From Ilyonectria destructans (Eukaryota; Ascomycota; Sordariomycetes; Hypocreales; Nectriaceae): a stretch of DNA of 64,000 nucleotides. This document shows, in pieces, positions 57,444 to 64,000 of this stretch. Positions within the stretch are counted from its first letter, which is position 1. Each line of letters begins with the position of its first letter. Below the pieces are notes generated by a model. It was given only the letters and a program-made list of their open reading frames with translations, ran no database searches and was not told the DNA's origin. A program made the position numbers and the translations under genes. The stretch spans positions 2,666,001 through 2,730,000 of the forward strand of contig JAHEWK010000004.1 in assembly GCA_020740775.1 (NCBI GenBank). The letters are read 5' to 3'.

Positions 57444-58445
57444 ATACAGGATATACATTTAAGTCAACTTGAGCTAAACCATTGTTTTTTGTTTTGACTA
57501 TCGTGACATGTCCAGCTGTTAATAGTCTCGTATCCAGAGAGCATCGCTATTCACAAATATGGCGACCGTGCTAGAATTGAACAATTACTCAAAATATGTT
57601 TTACAACACTCTTTATTGCTAAGCTACTGTCTCTTCTGGTACTGGGTGTAGTACCAAATGTGTGTCTCTTTTGTTTGCAAATACTGTATGACTTGGATCT
57701 ATCTGATAATATTGAGTGAAGTCAAAAAGAAGCCCCAAATATTTTACACCACAAAATGATGAATAAATAAATACATTCACTTTCAGTTATTCCTAGGTTT
57801 CTTCCTGGACTTTTTACGTCATTTTGTTTGTTGTGTTAGATAAAATGCTTATTTCTTCCCTTTTAATCCCACAAGCTGATGCAGGTGGTTAGTGTGTAAA
57901 AGGAATGCATCAGATCATCACTGCGATACAATTCCCAATCATCGTTCAAATTCGGTCTTGGACGTTTCATATTGGCATCTCCACACCACAGTGCTATCAA
58001 GTACCAACCGATCATACACGTTCTGTCGTTCTTCTTTATCTTTCGCCCTCTTGTCTTTGTCTTCTCTACTTCAAGTCCTCTTATCCGGACATCATCATCA
58101 TCTTGCTTTATCTCCTTCCTTGTTTCTTTTTTATGTCCCGCATTGACAGAGAGCCCTAAACCCCAGCCCTCCGCCCCGAAAAGTCATTTCCCCTTCAAAA
58201 TATGTAATAAAAAAAAAGGGCCCTCGGCGCAATTCCCCTCCCAAAATATATGCACACGAAAACAGTGGGTTGCATCTCTCGCATCCCTCTTTAACAAAGA
58301 CAAAGACAAACGCCCAGTCCATGAGATGGAAATCGGAACAAAAACACAACTCCAGTCCAACAATGCCTCTTGCGACTCCTCTTGTCGCTGGTACTGACCA
58401 TCGAGGATGACGCGTAATAAAAGCTCGGGCGAAAATGAAAAAATT
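57444..58445. other. convergent intergenic region with repeat
   Basis: About 1 kb separates the NLR stop from the stop of the next gene on the other strand. It is AT-rich and includes dispersed repeat copy 2 and pyrimidine-rich stretches. No gene is visible; overlapping frames at 57892-58397 lack motifs. Confidence 0.5.
57639..57745 (+). repeat. dispersed repeat, copy 2
   Basis: It starts GTACTGGGTGTAGTACC, carries GGATCTATCTGATAATATTGAGT and ends with CCAAATATTTTAC, parallel to copy 1. It lies in the 3' region of the NLR gene. Confidence 0.65.
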
Positions 58446-60473
58446 TCAGATGGCCCAGCTGCCTCGTCGTTCTCGGACGCCCCAGCCAACTGGATCCAGG
58501 TTGTCGAGGTTGGGATGCTGCCTGGCCCACTCGAAGACGTACGACCGAAGGGCCTTCCATCGAGGACAGCGCTGCTCCCTGGGTGCGTCGTGCTCCGCCT
58601 CTACCAGATGGCCCTGGGCCAACTGCTTCTCATCGTCTTTCTCTAGGTCGCCGATGCTCATGAGACTAATCTGGGACAGCTCTTCGTCGAATGCCCGAGC
58701 CATGGCCGGGTATCCCAGGGACAGGTAGTTGTAAACTTGAGTGATGAAAGAGTCGTCAAACTCTTGGGAAATCTTGTCATCGAGCTCGGCGAGGTTCTTC
58801 TCCTTCTGCGCACTCCTGTCGATGCCATGGATGCCATGCAGTCTGTGGAGACCCTTGGGTTCGCGGCTCCGGCCCCGGGGCTCGACCGTATCAGGAATCT
58901 TGTCGCTAGAGTCTAGAAATGCAGGCTCGTCCCGCATGCCCATGTCGAAATGCGCAAAATGTTCCACGCCCGGGTAGCCGGGAGTAGCCGGTGGCTGAAG
59001 GGTCCCAAGCATTGGTGGGGCATGCAGGTCTGCTGGCACCAAGTAATCATCATTCGATTCTGATCTGTAGCAGTAGCCTCGCCAGAGACCCTTCTGACCC
59101 GAAACATCCCGGTACCTTTCCTCGGCATGGCGCTCAGCGAATGGGTGATCGGGCTCAAGCTTGGTCTGCTTGGGCGACGGACACCTCCGGAAGACGAGAT
59201 CCTTGCCGAGCATGGGGGGAGTTACAGCCGGGCGCCTCTTCTGGAACTGGGGAGTCGGTGGCTTATAACCAAGGCCTCCGAATGGACGTCCAAAGGGACT
59301 GGCCTGGTTTCGAAAGCTGGCGTCCGGGGGTATTTGAGAAGGTTTGGCAAAGGGCATGTCTGCAGGCTTGGCGGACGGCGCCGATGGGACATATGGCATC
59401 GGAGATTCTCCAATGGGCCGTGGCGGCGCGGTTGCAGGCTGGAAGGGCTTATCTCTGACCTGGCTCGTGACATACGGATCAGGCTGGATGAGTGGCATGA
59501 GAGACTCGCCAATGGGGCCCGGCACCGACACCTTCTTGGTCGTGGTCCACATCGGATCCGGAAGAACGGGCAGATCCATCCTGTCGAGGGCCGAGTCTGT
59601 ACGCATCACCGTATCGCCGATGTCCTCGTCCGATTCCGTATCGGCCTCCGGGACGGCAGCCATCTCTGCGTGGTTGAAGTCGTGCTTGAAGTCCTGTGTG
59701 GTGTCATGCTGAGTCTCGGGCTCGTCCACCGCCATCTCGTCGTGCTCGTGTGATATGTGTTCAGCATGATCCTGCATGTGCTTCTGCCACCAATTCATGT
59801 CCTGGCCGGACGACGACCGCCGGCGCCCATGATGGGCATTGGCATTGTGGCCGGGCGAAGTGCTCTCTGGCGAGTTGTCGCTTCCTGAGCTCTCGCGAAA
59901 GTAGAAATGGTCGATACCACCCTCACGGGCGTGGCTGTTGGGGAAGGCCATAAGAGCCGTCTCTTGCATCTGGCGCTCCGCTTCCTTTGCGGCCAGCTCC
60001 AGGAGATAGCCCGCGACGTTCTCATCCTCAGACTCGCGGCGCATAGGTCCCACGGGGCGAACCGCCATGGGACTTGCGTTCTCACCATGTCCGCGTGCAT
60101 CTGGTTTCTTCCCTCGGTACCCCTTGGTGGCGGTGTAAATGTTCCTTGTGTACGGCGAGATGTCCGTCTTATCGGTCGGCTTGGTAGCTGGTCCTACATC
60201 GCCGACTCGCCGGCTCCTCCGTGACGTCTCGATCAGCTGCGGCGCAAAGCGGCGGCGTGGTTGCAGCTCCCGGGGCATTGGCGAGGCCTCGCGCGGGGAC
60301 GGCTCGGGGGTAGGTTCGGGATCGGGCCTCATCCGGACTTGCTTTCGCTGTGACTCTTGGGGATCTTGGTGGAGGACGTGCTTCTGCTTGCCGGTGGTGC
60401 TGCGGAACGTTTCGAAGGTGGTCTCAATTGGTACGGGAGCAAACCGTCGACGTGGTTGCTCTGGCTTGGCCAT
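58446..60473 (-). CDS. conserved fungal protein of unknown function
   Basis: A single frame from the ATG at 60473 gives 675 residues. Two repeats of a short motif, RRRFAP followed by IET, occur near residues 10 and 75. The middle is low-complexity, rich in Pro, Ser and Asp/Glu, likely disordered. The C-terminal 100 residues are ordered and conserved-looking: DSFITQVYNYLSLGYPAMAR, then RSYVFEWARQHP, and the end WGVRERRGSWAI. I know proteins with this ending in Pezizomycotina but no function. An in-frame upstream extension lacks an ATG. The 5' side is followed by 3.3 kb without genes, so a long leader is possible. Confidence 0.8.
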   Translation of the reverse strand: MAKPEQPRRRFAPVPIETTFETFRSTTGKQKHVLHQDPQESQRKQVRMRPDPEPTPEPSPREASPMPRELQPRRRFAPQLIETSRRSRRVGDVGPATKPTDKTDISPYTRNIYTATKGYRGKKPDARGHGENASPMAVRPVGPMRRESEDENVAGYLLELAAKEAERQMQETALMAFPNSHAREGGIDHFYFRESSGSDNSPESTSPGHNANAHHGRRRSSSGQDMNWWQKHMQDHAEHISHEHDEMAVDEPETQHDTTQDFKHDFNHAEMAAVPEADTESDEDIGDTVMRTDSALDRMDLPVLPDPMWTTTKKVSVPGPIGESLMPLIQPDPYVTSQVRDKPFQPATAPPRPIGESPMPYVPSAPSAKPADMPFAKPSQIPPDASFRNQASPFGRPFGGLGYKPPTPQFQKRRPAVTPPMLGKDLVFRRCPSPKQTKLEPDHPFAERHAEERYRDVSGQKGLWRGYCYRSESNDDYLVPADLHAPPMLGTLQPPATPGYPGVEHFAHFDMGMRDEPAFLDSSDKIPDTVEPRGRSREPKGLHRLHGIHGIDRSAQKEKNLAELDDKISQEFDDSFITQVYNYLSLGYPAMARAFDEELSQISLMSIGDLEKDDEKQLAQGHLVEAEHDAPREQRCPRWKALRSYVFEWARQHPNLDNLDPVGWGVRERRGSWAI

Positions 60474-60936
60474 CGTGAAAGAAGGAGGACCGAACGAGCG
60501 AACGACGGACGACTCGTGACTGACCGACTCGGTGCGTGGTGCGGTGCGGCGCTGGTCCTGGTAGCTGGCTGGTTCTGGCGCTGAGCTGAGGGGCAGGGGT
60601 GGACAAAAATGCAGCGACGTCGGGTCAGTGCTGCAGGTGCAGGTTTGGATAAGAGACGGGACAAAGAACAGGTCAAAGAACAATCACAAGCAGTCGGTTT
60701 ATACGAATGCGCATGCCTCTCTGGTAAAAACGTCGCCAGGACTCGCAAAACGGGTGAGAAGGCAGGAGAAGAATGCAGATGTGGAGGAGAGGAGGAGGAG
60801 GAGAGCGAAGGTGACGAAGGCGGCCGAGAACTGACACTTGAGCGACCGAGACGTTGAAAGATTGCGTCGGGTCTGGCCAAGGGGAGTAGGCGGGGCGGGT
60901 GAGGGACGGGTGAGGGACGGACTGGGGACTGGGGCG

Positions 60937-61221
60937 AGGTACCTGAACGCTGTGTCATCGGCGCTGGAGGTACCTGAACTATGTCGACATCTCGTCGACT
61001 GGTCGTATTGTCGAGGAGGCGGCGTCGGTCACAAGCGCACCGCTCGCTGGGGCATCACTGGGATCACTGGGGCACCATGGAGCAAAAGTCTCAAGGTCGC
61101 AAGTTTCACACCCCACCGAGTGTAGGTACCAGAAGCAGGTACTCTGTCTGCAACAAGCCTATGACGAGGTACCGTCGCCACACCCGTTCCAGGGACTCCA
61201 TCCAGGCTTTTCGCAGGTACC
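60937..61221. promoter_or_regulatory. cluster of five AGGTACC motifs
   Basis: AGGTACC occurs at 60937, 60968, 61124, 61167 and 61215, a dense set for a 7-mer. It lies about 0.5-0.75 kb upstream of the start codon of the minus-strand gene. It may be a promoter element class. Confidence 0.4.
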
Positions 61222-62633
61222 GCCACCCACCGGCCTGGACCACCGCTCAGCTGCCCCGGGACGCCGGCCACCACCGAACCGGGGCGCCTAACAGGGCGCC
61301 AGGGCCCCTACGGCAGGTCTTGGCCTGGAAGCTCCAAATCAGGGCAAACGGGCATGCCGGTGTGGTTTCTGTGCTGTGGTGTGCTGTACCAAGTACTGTG
61401 TTGTGCCATGTGCCTTGTCGGCATGTTGTGGGACACCGACACCGCACCGCGGCGGGCGGAGACTAGTTGCCGGGCGAGCACAAAGGAGAGAAGAGCACCA
61501 CCGCTTCCAAGTTCCATTGGAGACTGGATTCAAGCCCAAAGAATCTTGTGGATTCCCCAGTTCGGTCAAACTCAGACAGGCATGTAACCCGACCCCGGGA
61601 ACCAAACCATCGAAGGGATTGGGCAAAACTGGGATATTATTGTGCGCCCAAGAGTCAAGACATCTCGAACCAAGAGCTCGGACAAGTACCGTCAGTCCCG
61701 TCCAAAGTAGGCTACTTACTCAACTTACGGGGCCAAAGTCTCCAGAAGACCTACTACTTCGGTACGCTAATCTAGTCCCTGGAACTGGAACTCCTTCCCC
61801 GGGCAGAGCCAGAGACTGGCGGTGGGTTATTTCTGTCCAGGCGCAAAACTGGTGGGGGTTTGCTCTCGGTTCTGGTCGCTCGTAGTGGGGTTGTCATTAA
61901 CATGGGGGCGACTCAGCTGGTGTAACGTATACAGTGCGGTCTGCGGATAGGGCATGTTTTGCACGGTCTTTACGTTCTGCTGCTACACCATTTCTACTAC
62001 GTATGACTCAGAGCCCACAGTGCCAACTCCCCGAGACACACCTCTCAGTGACATTCCACGCGAGGCTCGTTTGATTGTCCCAATTCCGGGATCCTCGCCA
62101 GGGTTGCAAATCGAGCAACGTCAGCGACAGGTGCCAGCACGAGGTTGTCTCGGTTTCCCCAGGTCCAGCCAGATTCCAAGCCATTTCAGGGGAATAGGTA
62201 TTGAAGACGGCATTTGCCTTGCCATTGACATTAGCCGCGAAATTGCCAAACAGAATCCTCATCTCTTTTCCGTTGCCATGGTCGGCACGTGCTGCGCCCA
62301 ACGAATGCACCACGACGCACACAGGAGCGTCGAAACCAAGCCATGTCATCCAGTCGTCTCGTTTCGCCTGGCCAAAAGCCGTTTCTGCAGCCAGCCAGGA
62401 AAAAAACGCCCACCCGCGGACCCGAGGCCGCGTTGCCCGGTTCTGCTAGGCCCGCATGCTTGCTGCTACCACTGCTTCTAGGGTGTTTCCGCCGTGATGT
62501 TCCTGCAGCCCCTCTCACCGACACTTCCGCCGCAAGCCAAGTCGTCGAAGGCTGGCGCCAGGCCGTGGAGCCCAAGGTCGTGGGCTCGTGGAGCTCGGCG
62601 ACGGCCCCGTGCGGCCAAGGCGGCTCTGGAGTC

Positions 62634-62670
62634 ATGGATCGATGGACCGATGGATCGATGGATCGATGGA
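62634..62670. repeat. 8-bp tandem repeat
   Basis: Four and a half units of ATGGATCG run in tandem with one mismatch in the second unit. Confidence 0.85.
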
Positions 62671-62881
62671 GCTGGAAACGGCCGAGAGTCGGCTGGACGC
62701 TGCATCAACCACTGTGGCGACATGGCATGGCCAGCGCCGGGAGCCTGGTGAACCATCCAACACCAGCACTCTTATCATCTCGGTCTCGTCACATCACACT
62801 TCCTCTTGCCTCTTCTGACGCTGAGCAACCGGATCCGCAGGGGTGCTGACGCTGCTGCTGTCACCGGTGCTGCAAGCCGCT

Positions 62882-62909
62882 GCACCTAGAGCACCTAGAG
62901 CACCTTAGA
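62882..62909. repeat. 9-bp tandem repeat
   Basis: Three units of GCACCTAGA stand in tandem, the last with one extra T. Confidence 0.8.
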
Positions 62910-63770
62910 GCATGGGAGGTTACTTGGGAAATCGCCTGTCTGGTGTTACACAAGTCGACATCAACCCTGAACGCGTTGGGATCATCCCGAGTCGGAAACT
63001 TAAATCATGGTGCTCTGACACCGAAGGCCTCGAGATAGACGCCAACAATCCCAACTGCCGCTTGAAGCTTGCTAAACCTCTTACACACCGACTCAGATAC
63101 GACGGGGGTTCCAAGCAGAGCTTCCGAATATTCTTACACATACTTACGCATCCTTACGCATCGTACCCATCCCTACGCTCTGGTACATATGCACCCTCTG
63201 AAACTGGCAGACTCTGGAAGCACGCAGCAGCCCCTCCCCCCACGCGACAGCCCTTCCATCCCTCACTTCCATGCCTGGCCCGCATCCACCTTAACCAGCC
63301 CAGGCCAACCAAAACAAAACATCTCCAAATCCTCCACTCCGACAGAGCCCATTCCACATTCCACATCCCGCATCCCGCACGCACGCACCTCACGCACGCA
63401 CGCATCCCGCATCCTCCGGCGCCCACGCCCATCCATCGCCTCTGCCGGCCGCGCTCCAAAGACAGGATGAGACATGACACACTTCGGATGCCCAACCAGC
63501 CTGAAAACCAACAGCTCGCCCTGCCTTCATGGCCCAACGCCGTGCTCATGCGAGCGCAGATGATGCGTCTTTATCGCCCCAACCACCCGCCCTCGCACCT
63601 GCAGCACAGCGCTCTCGGCACCTGCTCACGAACGGAAGAGCATCGCCGCCATCGCCATCACGACAAGTTCCACGGCGCCTGAGCATCCCACGTTCCCGCG
63701 CTTCGCCTCCCACGCGACGGAGTTCCACGTCCATGGCCTCTGCTTTCCCCCCACACTCACCGCATCTGCC

Positions 63771-64000
63771 ATGTCCCAGATGGATCCCCCGGCCCCTGTC
63801 TCCCGGTCCCCCTCGCTCACACACACACCCCGACCTGCATCTCTGGTCTCTCCAGGTCTCCGGCGATGCCTGCAAGCCCGTAGCAGATGCCGAGCCGAGT
63901 CTAAATCGCAGATGTCGCATCTGGTATGGATGCGGTCGAACAGGAGATCTCCAGCGGCTCTCGTTCTGCGGCCTTGCCTCCGATTACGTATGATGCCACA
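63771..64000 (+). CDS. 5' part of an unidentified gene running off the right edge
   Basis: Exon 1 (63771-63855) encodes a Pro/Ser-rich start, MSQMDPPAPVSRS. A 56-nt intron (63856-63911, donor GTCTCC, acceptor CGCAG) joins it to a frame with SGMDAVEQEISSGSRS and LPPITYDAT that stays open to the edge. The second exon reads like true coding sequence. The weak donor and lack of a recognised family keep this tentative; the true start could also lie upstream. Confidence 0.4.
   Translation, partial: MSQMDPPAPVSRSPSLTHTPRPASLVSPGLRRCLQARSRCRAESKSQMSHLVWMRSNRRSPAALVLRPCLRLRMMP

Larger units (their letters stand above)
60474..63770. other. 3.3-kb GC-rich non-coding region
   Basis: This region is GC-rich and full of overlapping open frames on both strands, which is a composition effect. 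None has family motifs. It holds five AGGTACC motifs (60937-61221), an 8-bp tandem repeat (62634-62670) and a 9-bp tandem repeat (62882-62909). From about 63160 it turns C-rich with CACGCACGCA runs. Parts may be the long 5' leaders of the flanking genes. Confidence 0.5.

Noticed and set aside
62912..63682. 256-codon frame starting with ATG near the right end
   Set aside because: Much of it is translated CACGCA and CATTCCACA low complexity; no conserved stretch.
1..64000. tRNA, rRNA and CRISPR features
   Set aside because: I found no cloverleaf with a matching T-loop and acceptor stem, no rRNA sequence, and no regular repeat-spacer array. A tRNA scan program would be the decisive test.

Overview
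The window looks like a filamentous ascomycete (Pezizomycotina). Nearly every gene carries short GT-AG introns of about 45-90 nt, often with a CTAAC/CTAAT branch site. The families are typical of such fungi: Zn2Cys6 and Clr5 regulators, a Dal5-type permease, a fungal P450, HRI1, and a NACHT-ankyrin NLR. The order is not certain. A cluster of AGGTACC motifs at 60.9-61.2 kb reminds me of Sordariomycete promoters. All gene models below were spliced by eye. For most of them the exon sums close to an exact multiple of three.

Region 0.3-22.5 kb is an accessory metabolic region. In order it holds an FAD-dependent oxidoreductase, a Dal5-type MFS permease, a type-B carboxylesterase with a frame break, an Aro8-like aminotransferase, a Zn2Cys6 regulator, an HpcH/HpaI aldolase, a CrtC/AttH-fold protein of the decalin Diels-Alderase type, a kinase-like (APH) plus AttH-like fusion protein, and a P450. 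The aldolase, aminotransferase, Diels-Alderase-like protein and P450 together recall tetramic-acid clusters of the Sch210972/equisetin type. No PKS-NRPS backbone lies inside the window.

Region 22.5-34.5 kb is gene-poor. It has a small Cys-rich gene, a repeat-bounded insertion relic, a serine carboxypeptidase, a carboxylesterase pseudogene, and a membrane protein with a glycine-rich hydrophobic segment. Region 35-46 kb holds a Clr5-domain protein with an 11-unit heptad minisatellite, a ketopantoate-reductase relic, a secreted pectate lyase, and a large secreted multi-module Cys-rich protein.

Region 46-57.5 kb holds HRI1, a decayed ankyrin fragment, a ubiquitin C-terminal hydrolase, a SNF2/Rad5-like helicase whose 3' end is duplicated 2.2 kb away, and a 1370-residue NLR: DUF7708-like N-terminus, NACHT, two C2H2-like fingers, ankyrins and a C-terminal bromodomain. 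The rest holds a conserved fungal protein of unknown function at 58.4-60.5 kb, about 3.3 kb of GC-rich non-coding DNA, and the start of another gene at the right edge.
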